Part shown: positions 1 to 6,968 of the stretch, piece after piece
Position numbering within the stretch: position 1 is the first letter of the stretch
Layout of the letters: each line of letters starts with the position of its first letter
Source of the DNA: Ilumatobacteraceae bacterium
GTDB taxonomy: Bacteria; Actinomycetota; Acidimicrobiia; Acidimicrobiales; Ilumatobacteraceae
Length of the DNA: 20,148 nucleotides
Reading direction: 5' to 3'
NCBI GenBank assembly: GCA_023257035.1
Contig: JALRDI010000156.1
Location: 1-20,148, forward strand
Notes under the pieces: model-generated
Seen by the model: only the letters and a program-made list of their open reading frames with translations
Databases searched by the model: none
What the model was told of the DNA's origin: nothing
Translations under genes and position numbers: made by a program

Positions 1-8
1 TGAGTCAC

Positions 9-287
9 ATGTCGGCGGCCGAACTGCGAAGTATCGGCCTTCGCCAAGGCGAACGGGTTCGCTTTCGTCGACACGATCGCTCACGTTGGACGCTGGGCCG
101 AATCTCCTCGGTTGGAGCCGATGGGAGCATCCTCGTTCATGATGCCGATGGGGCGGCGCGCTCTCTACGTCCAGAAGCCCTTGAAGTTGAGCGTCCAAAT
201 CGTCGAGGACGCCTCTCCTGGCGGCCGGTCGAGGAGGTCGCAACGACCTGGGAACAGCTTGACCTGTTCGGACCAGAATCGCGCTAA
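9..287 (+). CDS. small hypothetical protein, possible SH3/KOW-like fold
   Basis: A 92-residue protein I do not recognise. Residues about 14-60 (GERVRFRR, a W, GRI, then a DGSI-VHDADG turn and SLRPEALEV) alternate short hydrophobic strands with glycine turns, as in small SH3/KOW or Tudor-like barrels. The segment is rich in arginine, so nucleic-acid binding is possible but unproven. The C-terminus carries a WRPVEEVATTWEQLDLFG segment. The ATG lies five bases after a TGA at 1-3, which may be the stop of an upstream gene outside the window, so the gene may be translationally coupled to it. No SD is visible. It reads in the same direction as the sulfur operon but is separated from it by a 62-bp gap with a promoter, so it probably belongs to an upstream unit. 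Reality of the ORF is supported by its tight fit between the TGA and that promoter. Confidence 0.6.
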   Translation: MSAAELRSIGLRQGERVRFRRHDRSRWTLGRISSVGADGSILVHDADGAARSLRPEALEVERPNRRGRLSWRPVEEVATTWEQLDLFGPESR

Positions 288-294
288 ACATTCC

Positions 295-324
295 TTGACG
301 GATAAATGTCCGTACATCTAAGAT
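295..324 (+). promoter_or_regulatory. promoter of the sulfur/molybdenum operon
   Basis: TTGACG at 295-300 matches a -35 box and TAAGAT at 319-324 matches a -10 box (TAnnnT), with an 18-bp spacer. Predicted transcription starts near 331, leaving a leader of about 20 nt that contains GGAGG at 341-345 ahead of the GTG at 350. This is the only good two-box promoter with an SD-bearing leader that I see at the head of an operon in the window. Confidence 0.6.
298..317. promoter_or_regulatory. candidate operator: two overlapping palindromes
   Basis: ACGGA (298-302) and TCCGT (309-313) form a perfect inverted repeat around a 6-nt centre. Overlapping it, ATGT (306-309) and ACAT (314-317) form a second inverted repeat around CCGT. 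The pair spans the end of the -35 box and most of the -35/-10 spacer, where a bound repressor would block RNA polymerase. The second repeat has the GT-N4-AC shape compatible with GntR-family operators, and a GntR/HutC regulator is encoded at the end of the operon (6151-6951). That it binds here is an inference. Confidence 0.4.
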
Positions 325-349
325 TCACGAGATCACGAATGGAGGATCT

Positions 350-1726
350 GTGAAATTCGACCAGTACTACCTTGAGTGCCTCTCCCACGCTTCGTACCTC
401 ATCGGTGACGAAACGTCGAAAAAGGCAGTTGTTGTTGACCCACAGCGCGATATCTCCGGATACCTGACCGCCGCAGATGAAGCCGGTCTCGACATCATGA
501 TGGTCATCGAAACGCACTTCCACGCCGACTTCCTCTCAGGCCACCTCGAGCTCGCTGCGGCAACTGGTGCTGAAATTTGTTACTCGTCGGTTGCTAGCCC
601 GGAATTCGCTCACCGCAAGATTGAGGACGGCGAACGAATCTCGCTCGGCGAAGTTGTCCTCGAATTCCGCCACACCCCAGGTCACACTCCTGAATCGATG
701 AGCATCGTGGTCTACGAGTCCGCGGAGAGCGCTCCGTATGGTGTGCTCACCGGCGACACGCTCTTCATCGGCGATGTCGGACGCCCTGACCTTCTGGCTT
801 CAATCGGCTTCACTCGAGAAGAGCTCGCCGAAAAGCTCTACGACTCGCTTCACCAGCAACTTATGACCCTGCCTGATGACACGATGGTGTTTCCAGCGCA
901 CGGAGCTGGATCTGCCTGCGGGAAGAACCTGTCAACAGAACTCACGTCCACCATTGGCGAACAGCGGAAAGCGAACTACGCCATTCGGGCAAGTTCGAAG
1001 GAAGCATTCATGGCGATGGTGACCGAAGGACAACCACCCGCGCCGAGCTACTTCGTGTATGACGCTGTGCTCAACCGCAAGGAACGGGACCTCCTCGATG
1101 AAACTGCGGTGCCACCGTCGATGAACTTCGCAGCAATCCAAGACGCGCTTGCGAACGGTGCTCTCCTCATTGACGGGCGAGACCCTGAGGACTTCTCACG
1201 CGGGCACCTTAAGGGCGCCATCAATGTTGGGATGGCTGGCCGCTACGCAGAATTCGCCGGGTCAATTGTCCCTTCAGATGTCGACATCGTCTTGTTTGCT
1301 GAACCAGGACAAGAACTCGAAGCAAAGAACAGGCTTGCTCGAATCGGATTCGATCGGGTGATTGGTGTTGCCGAGAATCCTTACGACATGCTTACGGCTC
1401 AGTCCGACAACACCCAGGTCGCAAGTCGTCTCACAGCCGATGACTTCAATGCGCGGGTGCGCGACATTCCAAACTTGCAAATCGTTGACGTCAGGAACCC
1501 TGGTGAGGTTGCGGCAGGTACCGCTCACGACGCGCAGACCATTCCAGTCGGACAGATTCCCGCTCGTCTCGATGAACTCGATGCAAGCAAACCAACCGTC
1601 GTGTTCTGCGCCGGCGGATATCGATCGTCGGTTGCAGCAAGCCTGCTTCGCCAAAAGGGGTTTGGCGACGTAAGCGATGTCATCGGGGGATACAACGCCT
1701 GGTTGGAAACCACTCAGTCGGCATAA
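350..1726 (+). CDS. ETHE1-like MBL-fold persulfide dioxygenase with two rhodanese domains
   Basis: Likely converts glutathione/mycothiol-type persulfides to sulfite and moves sulfane sulfur, in the cytoplasm. Residues about 1-245 are a metallo-beta-lactamase fold: THFHAD at 55-60, HTPGHTPE at 108-115, TGDTLFIGDVGRPD around 134-147 and PAHG at 182-185. H56, H112 and D136 are the expected mononuclear iron ligands of the ETHE1 family. The usual fourth binuclear-zinc His after HxHxD is Phe61, which fits mono-iron dioxygenases rather than glyoxalase II. Two rhodanese domains follow. In the first (about 262-345) the active-site loop reads FAEPGQ with no cysteine, so it is probably inactive. The second (about 365-455) has the catalytic C420 in CAGGYRS. 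The start is GTG with GGAGG five bases upstream. It heads the operon with the ferredoxin/anchor and Mo subunits, 45 bp before the next gene. No signal peptide. Exact substrate is inferred. Confidence 0.85.
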   Translation: MKFDQYYLECLSHASYLIGDETSKKAVVVDPQRDISGYLTAADEAGLDIMMVIETHFHADFLSGHLELAAATGAEICYSSVASPEFAHRKIEDGERISLGEVVLEFRHTPGHTPESMSIVVYESAESAPYGVLTGDTLFIGDVGRPDLLASIGFTREELAEKLYDSLHQQLMTLPDDTMVFPAHGAGSACGKNLSTELTSTIGEQRKANYAIRASSKEAFMAMVTEGQPPAPSYFVYDAVLNRKERDLLDETAVPPSMNFAAIQDALANGALLIDGRDPEDFSRGHLKGAINVGMAGRYAEFAGSIVPSDVDIVLFAEPGQELEAKNRLARIGFDRVIGVAENPYDMLTAQSDNTQVASRLTADDFNARVRDIPNLQIVDVRNPGEVAAGTAHDAQTIPVGQIPARLDELDASKPTVVFCAGGYRSSVAASLLRQKGFGDVSDVIGGYNAWLETTQSA

Positions 1727-1771
1727 CAGGCTCAGCGCCTACCAGTGCATCAAACGGTTTAAGGGGAAACA

Positions 1772-3301
1772 ATGACACGGCTCGGATTTGTACTTGAAAG
1801 CGACTCATGTATCGGCTGTCACGCCTGCACAGTCGCATGCAAGAGTGAGCATGACGTACCCATCGGGGTGAACCGCACTTGGCTGAAATATGTCGAGACC
1901 GGTTCATTCCCCAACACTGGTCGGTCATTCACCGTCATGCGATGCAACCATTGTGACGATGCGCCATGCATGAAAATCTGCCCGACGAGTGCGCTTCATC
2001 GCACCGATAACGGAGTCGTTGATTTCGACGACAACATCTGCATCGGATGCAAGGCGTGCATGAACGCCTGCCCTTACGACGCGATTTACATCAACCCAGA
2101 CACCAATGTTGCGAACAAGTGCAACTTCTGCAATCACCGCGTCGAGGTCGGACTCGAACCCGCGTGCGTCGTTGTCTGCCCAACGCACGCCATCGTCAGC
2201 GGCGACCTCGACGACCCGAACTCAGAGATCAGCAAGATCGTTGCTCGCGACAAGGTGTCGGTTCGTGCTCCTGAGCAAGGCACGTCACCAAAGGTGTACT
2301 ACCGCGGCGTCGATCAGGCAGCACTCGATCCAACCCGCACCAAAATTGCTGATGACGGAATGATTTGGGCCGACACGACGAAGGACCACCCAACCCTCAC
2401 GCACGTGATGGCAGAGCACAGCGGCACTCAGGTCACCGGCCGCACTGCATACACGACGTCGCACCCGATGACATGGAAGTCGAAAGTTTCCGGTTACCTC
2501 GTAACAAAGGCAATTGCCGCAGGCGTCATGGCGATCGCAGCATTGCTTGTGCTCTTAGGTCACGGTGATTCTTCATCTGCAGCGGGACTCCTTCCTGCAG
2601 TTATTGCCGGGGTATTCACTGCGATCACTGGAGCATTGTTGGTTGCTGACCTCAAGCAACCAACGCGTTTTCTCTACATCTTGACGAAGTCAAATACTGA
2701 GTCCTGGCTTGTCCGTGGAGCGTGGATTCTCGGCGCATTTGCGGCACTTGTCGGCCTATGGGGTCTGCTCGATCTCATCGGAAGCAACTCCGCCCTCCCA
2801 TGGCTGTCACTTCCGATCGTGATCCTGTCGGCAGGGGTTGCCGGTTATACCGCATTCTTGTTCGGACAGTGCGAAGGCAGAGACCTCTGGCAAACACCGC
2901 TACTACTTCCAACATTGCTCGCTCAAGCAGTTGTCGCTGGTGGATCGACCTACCTCCTCCTCGATCTCTTCATCGATGTTCCAGAGTTGAAGGCATTGCG
3001 CATCACAACGCTTGCAGCTCTTGGCGCTCTCGCCCTCCTCATCACAACCGAAGTTGTCTCGCACGGATCTCGAACCGTCGAACTCGCAACGCTCGAGATG
3101 ACCAAGGGCGCATACGCCCAACGCTTCTGGCTCGGCGGAGTTGTAGCGGGACTGGTTGTTCCAATCATTCTCATCTCGCTCGCGCTTAACGGAACTGCAC
3201 AACAGGGGCTCGGTGCCATCGCCGCAGTCTGCGCACTGGTTGGCCTCTTCTCATACGAAGATGCCTTTGTTCGTGCCGGCCAATCAGTTCCTCTGTCCTG
3301 A
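1772..3301 (+). CDS. fused four-cluster ferredoxin (NrfC/PsrB) and NrfD/PsrC quinone-reactive membrane anchor
   Basis: Electron-transfer and membrane subunit of a complex iron-sulfur molybdoenzyme. The N-terminal part (1-140) has sixteen cysteines in four groups: C13/16/19/23, C58/61/66/70, C90/93/96/100 and C117/120/132/136, enough for four [4Fe-4S] clusters as in DmsB, NrfC and PsrB. A linker of about 100 residues leads to a hydrophobic half (about 241-509) with eight predicted helices, near 241-263, 271-293, 311-336, 343-366, 376-400, 408-430, 450-472 and 479-500. The ADLKQPTRF segment after helix 2 and the RAGQSVPLS C-terminus resemble the NrfD/PsrC family. In most relatives these are two separate proteins; here they are one continuous reading frame. 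No Tat signal, so the ferredoxin half should lie in the cytoplasm. ATG with AAGGGG at 1761-1766. The Mo subunit follows after 23 bp. Confidence 0.85.
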   Translation: MTRLGFVLESDSCIGCHACTVACKSEHDVPIGVNRTWLKYVETGSFPNTGRSFTVMRCNHCDDAPCMKICPTSALHRTDNGVVDFDDNICIGCKACMNACPYDAIYINPDTNVANKCNFCNHRVEVGLEPACVVVCPTHAIVSGDLDDPNSEISKIVARDKVSVRAPEQGTSPKVYYRGVDQAALDPTRTKIADDGMIWADTTKDHPTLTHVMAEHSGTQVTGRTAYTTSHPMTWKSKVSGYLVTKAIAAGVMAIAALLVLLGHGDSSSAAGLLPAVIAGVFTAITGALLVADLKQPTRFLYILTKSNTESWLVRGAWILGAFAALVGLWGLLDLIGSNSALPWLSLPIVILSAGVAGYTAFLFGQCEGRDLWQTPLLLPTLLAQAVVAGGSTYLLLDLFIDVPELKALRITTLAALGALALLITTEVVSHGSRTVELATLEMTKGAYAQRFWLGGVVAGLVVPIILISLALNGTAQQGLGAIAAVCALVGLFSYEDAFVRAGQSVPLS

Positions 3302-3324
3302 ATCGAAATATTGGAGAACCCAAG

Positions 3325-6138
3325 ATGACACTCACCAACCATCCTCCCCACGATCAGTGGCACAACTGGACCGAACTCGACGCGAAGGCATGGCCTAAAC
3401 GCGTCGAACGCAACTACACACTCGTTCCAACGACCTGCTTTAACTGCGAGGCCGCATGTGGACTTGTCGCATTCATCGACAAAGAAACAGGCGAAGTCGT
3501 CAAGTTTGAAGGCAACCCTGAACACCCAGCCAGCCGCGGCCGCAACTGCGCTAAGGGCCCAGCAACCATTAACCAGGTCACTGACCCAGAACGCATCCTG
3601 TATCCGCTCCGACGTGTCGGTGAACGTGGCTCAGGAGAATGGGAGCGCATTACCTGGGAAGAAGCACTCACCGAAATTGGTGGTCGTATCCGCACTGCGA
3701 TCACCGAAGGTCGGGGCAATGAGGTGATGTACCACGTTGGACGTCCCGGGGAAGATGGTTACACCGAACGCGTTCTCTCGGCTTGGGGCGTCGACGGCCA
3801 CAACTCACACACCAACATCTGCTCGTCGAATGCCCGAATTGGGTACCAGTCGTGGATGGGTCTCGATCGCCCATCCTCCGACTTCGCCAATGCGGAAGTC
3901 ATTTTCTTGATCTCCTCGCACCTCGAGGCTGGCCACTACTTCAATCCACACGCGCAGCGCATCATGGAAGGCCAAGAAAAAGGGGCCAAAGTCATCTGCG
4001 TCGATCCACGCCTGTCTAATACAGGAGCAAAGGCCGACTATTGGCTCGCCCCTTGGCCCGGCACTGAAGCGTTCATGCTGCTCGCCATCGCGCGACTCCT
4101 CCTCGAAAACGGCACTTGGGATCGTGACTTTGTCCGCCGCTGGGTGAACTGGGAGACATATCTCGCTTCGAAGCGCCCTGATCTTCCGTGCGAGTTCGAG
4201 TCGCTCGAGACAGCGCTTCTCGATGAATACGCTGAGTACTCAATTGAGCGGGCCGAGTATGTCTGTGGTGTATCTGGTGACGACCTTCGCGAGATCGCCG
4301 AACTCATCGGCCGCCATATGACGAAATTCGCGTCACATAACTGGCGGTCAGCCGGGGCGGGAAACCTCGGCGGTTGGCAGGTTGCACGTTGCCTGTTCTT
4401 CATCAACGTGCTCACTGGCTCTGTCGGTACACCTGGGGGAACCAGTGGCAACGGATGGAACAAGTTTGCTCCTGCCCCACCAAAGGGCGGTCAGCCAATC
4501 AAAGAATGGAACGAGCTCAACTGGCCAGTCGAGTACCCACTCGCCTACCACGAGCTTTCAATCTTGCTGCCGCACTTCCTCAACGAAGGTCGCGGGAAAC
4601 TCGACACATATTTCACTCGGGTGTACAACCCGATTTGGACGAACCCTGACGGATTCTCATGGCTAGAGGCCCTGAAAGATCCAGAAAAGGTTGGCTGCCA
4701 TGTTGCGCTTACACCCACGTGGTCTGAAACAGCCTGGTTCGCAGACTATGTCCTGCCGATGGGGCTCGGCTCAGAGCGTCACGACATCGCGAGCTACGAG
4801 ACCCATGCTGGACGTTGGATCGGTTTCCGCCAGCCGGTGATGAGGCGTTACGCCGAACTCTCTGGCCAGAACGTTGACGCCGACAGCAGGACTCATGAGT
4901 TCAACGTTGGTGAAGTTTGGGAAGAGAACGAGTTCTGGATCGATCTCAGTTGGCGTATTGACCCTGACGGAACGCTCGGCATTCGCGAATACTTTGAAAG
5001 CGACGAACGCCCTGGAACTCCGATGGGAATCGACGAGTACTACGGCCGCATGTTCGCCGACAATGTTCCCGGGCTTGCGGAGGCGGCAGCAGCTACAGGC
5101 CAGACTCCACTCGACTACATGCGCGATCGCGGTGCGTACGATGTGCCAGGAGACCCCTATCGCCCGTATGAGCGGCCTGTTGATCCGAGCGCAGTCGACG
5201 GATGCGAGAAGGACGCTGGCGGCGTATTCCGTAAGCCGAATACAGAAGGCACGTGGAACGGTGATGCTGCATCACTCGGACAACTGCACCTGGCAAAACT
5301 TGGTGATGGAAGCCCTGCGATCGAAGTCGATGGAGAGCTCAAAGAGGGCTTCCCTACCCCGTCAAAGAAACTCGAGCTCTTCTCAACCACCCTCAATGAT
5401 TGGGGATGGCCTGAATACGCGACACCGAAGTGGATTCCAAGCCATGTGCATTGGGAAGACCTCGACATCGAAGGTGACGAGCGTGTCCTCCTGCCGACCT
5501 TCCGAATCCCGACCCTCATCCACACTCGGTCGGCTAACTCGAAATGGTTGAACGAAATCTCACACCGACATCCACTGTGGATTCACCCAAGCGATGCTGA
5601 AAAGCTTGGTATTGATGAAAATGGCCTCGTTCGAATCACAACCCGAATTGGCCACTTCGTTATCTCCTCATGGCGCACCGAAGGTATCAGGCCTGGAGTC
5701 GTTGCCGCTTCGCACCACATGGGGCGTTGGCGGCTTGAAGAGGGCAAAGCTCGCTCCTTTGGCGCCGGCCTTGCGTCAATTAGTAATGACGGTTCTTCTT
5801 GGAAGCTTCGCAAAGAGAAAGGTATCGAGGCTTACGAGTCTGACGATCCGGATACCAATCGAATTTGGTGGAACGACACAGGCGTTCACCAGAACTTGAC
5901 CTTCGCGGTTCAGCCCGATCCCATTTCAGGTATGCAGTGCTGGCACCAGCGGGTGCGAGTCGGCCCTGCACAACCCGGTGACGAATACGGAGATGTCGTC
6001 GTCGACACTGCAAAGTCCCGTGAGGCCTACCTCGATTGGCTCAATAAGACTCGGCCAGCTCCTGGCCCGAATGGCCTGCGTCGGCCCATGTGGTACGCCC
6101 GACCACTCAAGCCGGTCCCAGAGGCATACCTCCTCTAA
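3325..6138 (+). CDS. molybdopterin oxidoreductase, DMSO-reductase family, SoeA/PsrA/PhsA-like
   Basis: Catalytic subunit (937 residues) that carries a bis-MGD molybdenum cofactor and one [4Fe-4S] cluster. The cluster motif is C38-x2-C41-x3-C45-x29-C75, followed by the conserved AKG with K77. C166 in NICSSNAR is the probable Mo ligand; the residue after it is Ser, not the His found in formate dehydrogenases. The cofactor-binding fold continues with VICVDPRLSNTG, the middle domain has TPTWSETAWFADYVLP, and the C-terminal beta-barrel has a long family-specific tail after about residue 855. There is no twin-arginine signal: the N-terminus is hydrophilic and reaches the cluster by residue 38. A cytoplasmic position is therefore predicted, as in the sulfite dehydrogenase SoeABC. 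The persulfide dioxygenase gene in the same operon makes sulfite oxidation the favoured reaction; polysulfide or thiosulfate reduction remains possible. ATG with GGAG at 3313-3316. GntR regulator follows after 12 bp. Confidence 0.85.
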   Translation: MTLTNHPPHDQWHNWTELDAKAWPKRVERNYTLVPTTCFNCEAACGLVAFIDKETGEVVKFEGNPEHPASRGRNCAKGPATINQVTDPERILYPLRRVGERGSGEWERITWEEALTEIGGRIRTAITEGRGNEVMYHVGRPGEDGYTERVLSAWGVDGHNSHTNICSSNARIGYQSWMGLDRPSSDFANAEVIFLISSHLEAGHYFNPHAQRIMEGQEKGAKVICVDPRLSNTGAKADYWLAPWPGTEAFMLLAIARLLLENGTWDRDFVRRWVNWETYLASKRPDLPCEFESLETALLDEYAEYSIERAEYVCGVSGDDLREIAELIGRHMTKFASHNWRSAGAGNLGGWQVARCLFFINVLTGSVGTPGGTSGNGWNKFAPAPPKGGQPIKEWNELNWPVEYPLAYHELSILLPHFLNEGRGKLDTYFTRVYNPIWTNPDGFSWLEALKDPEKVGCHVALTPTWSETAWFADYVLPMGLGSERHDIASYETHAGRWIGFRQPVMRRYAELSGQNVDADSRTHEFNVGEVWEENEFWIDLSWRIDPDGTLGIREYFESDERPGTPMGIDEYYGRMFADNVPGLAEAAAATGQTPLDYMRDRGAYDVPGDPYRPYERPVDPSAVDGCEKDAGGVFRKPNTEGTWNGDAASLGQLHLAKLGDGSPAIEVDGELKEGFPTPSKKLELFSTTLNDWGWPEYATPKWIPSHVHWEDLDIEGDERVLLPTFRIPTLIHTRSANSKWLNEISHRHPLWIHPSDAEKLGIDENGLVRITTRIGHFVISSWRTEGIRPGVVAASHHMGRWRLEEGKARSFGAGLASISNDGSSWKLRKEKGIEAYESDDPDTNRIWWNDTGVHQNLTFAVQPDPISGMQCWHQRVRVGPAQPGDEYGDVVVDTAKSREAYLDWLNKTRPAPGPNGLRRPMWYARPLKPVPEAYLL

Positions 6139-6150
6139 CGATAAAGCGCC

Positions 6151-6951
6151 ATGGCCAACTCCCAGAGCCCTCCAATCGCCAAGCTCTCTCGTTCGAGTGA
6201 CGTACCGCTTTGGCAACAACTTGAGTCAGAACTTCGAAGCCGTCTTCAGCGCGGCGAGTTTGTTGACAGGTTCCCGTCCGATCGCGAACTCATGGAGGAC
6301 TATGGCGTAAGTCGCCACACCGCGCGCCACGCCGTGTCATCTCTCGGCCGTGATGGCATTGTTGAGCGGTCTCGGGGAATCGGGACATCGATCAACGCAA
6401 GGCGCATCACTCAGTCGCTTGGCCATCTCTACAGTCTTTTTCAAGTCGTTGAGGCGGCTGGAATTGAACAGACCAGCGTGGTGCTCTCTATTGGAGCGAC
6501 AGTCGATAGGAATATTGCGTCAGAGTTGAGGCTCAACTCTGACGCACAGTTATTCCACCTTGCTCGCCTTCGTCTCGCAGCAGGACGCCCGATCGCAGTG
6601 GATTACGTCTGGCTGCCGGGTAGCTATACCTCAGATCTCCAGGATGCTGATTTCTCTCACACCTCGCTCTATGACGAAATGGAGCGATCAGCCCTTGGAC
6701 GACCCACTTCAGGTTCTGAAAGGGTCTCTGCAGTGGTCCCTTCTGAAGCTGTGCGACAACTGCTCAAGATCGACAGCCAGATCGGCGCATTCGAACTGGT
6801 ACGGCATGGTGAACGCTCAGAAACGGTCATCGAGTACCGCCAGACATTTATTCGAGGTGACGATTTCTCTTTGGTCACTGACTGGCAACGTGGCCAGCGA
6901 AGCGAAATGCGCCTCGAACAGAACAAACCGATTGCAGATCCCATGAACTGA
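6151..6951 (+). CDS. GntR-family transcriptional regulator, HutC/UTRA subfamily
   Basis: DNA-binding repressor or activator of 266 residues. Residues about 18-80 form a GntR winged helix-turn-helix (PLWQQLESELRSRL, then FPSDRELMEDYGVSRHTARHAV, then the GIVERSRGIGTSI wing). Residues about 100-245 match a UTRA ligand-binding domain, with typical LARLRLAAGRPIAVDYVWLP and a late VIEYRQTFIRGDDF segment. HutC-type members sense small metabolites of the pathway they control. Placed 12 bp after the Mo subunit in the same direction, so probably co-transcribed and autoregulated through the palindromic promoter at 298-317. The thiolase downstream starts 17 bp later but has its own promoter, so it might also be a target. 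No SD is obvious before the ATG. Ligand unknown. Confidence 0.88.
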   Translation: MANSQSPPIAKLSRSSDVPLWQQLESELRSRLQRGEFVDRFPSDRELMEDYGVSRHTARHAVSSLGRDGIVERSRGIGTSINARRITQSLGHLYSLFQVVEAAGIEQTSVVLSIGATVDRNIASELRLNSDAQLFHLARLRLAAGRPIAVDYVWLPGSYTSDLQDADFSHTSLYDEMERSALGRPTSGSERVSAVVPSEAVRQLLKIDSQIGAFELVRHGERSETVIEYRQTFIRGDDFSLVTDWQRGQRSEMRLEQNKPIADPMN

Positions 6952-6956
6952 GGTCG

Positions 6957-6962
6957 TAGCCT
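6957..6962 (+). promoter_or_regulatory. -10 hexamer of a leaderless promoter for the thiolase
   Basis: TAGCCT lies 6 nt before the ATG at 6969, placing the predicted transcription start at the start codon. The same hexamer occurs twice at 10689-10704. A weak -35 (TTGCAG, 6932-6937) sits 19 bp upstream, inside the end of the GntR gene. No good SD precedes this ATG. Confidence 0.45.
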
Positions 6963-6968
6963 TTCGTT

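Noticed and set aside
1727..1739. Short inverted repeat AGGC-N5-GCCT after the first operon gene
   Set aside because: Four-base arms and no T-run, so not a credible terminator; probably chance.
2950..3525. Minus-strand ORF of 191 codons
   Set aside because: Antisense to the end of the ferredoxin/anchor gene and the start of the Mo gene; composition is that of a reverse-strand shadow.
4874..5551. Long plus-strand ORF (225 codons) inside the Mo oxidoreductase gene
   Set aside because: It is an out-of-frame shadow: Ser/Thr/Arg-rich low-complexity composition, no motif, and it lies fully inside a gene with clear catalytic motifs.
3325..6138. Formate dehydrogenase or nitrate reductase assignment for the Mo subunit
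   Set aside because: No Sec/Cys-His pair at the Mo site, no Tat signal, and the neighbours are sulfur enzymes.
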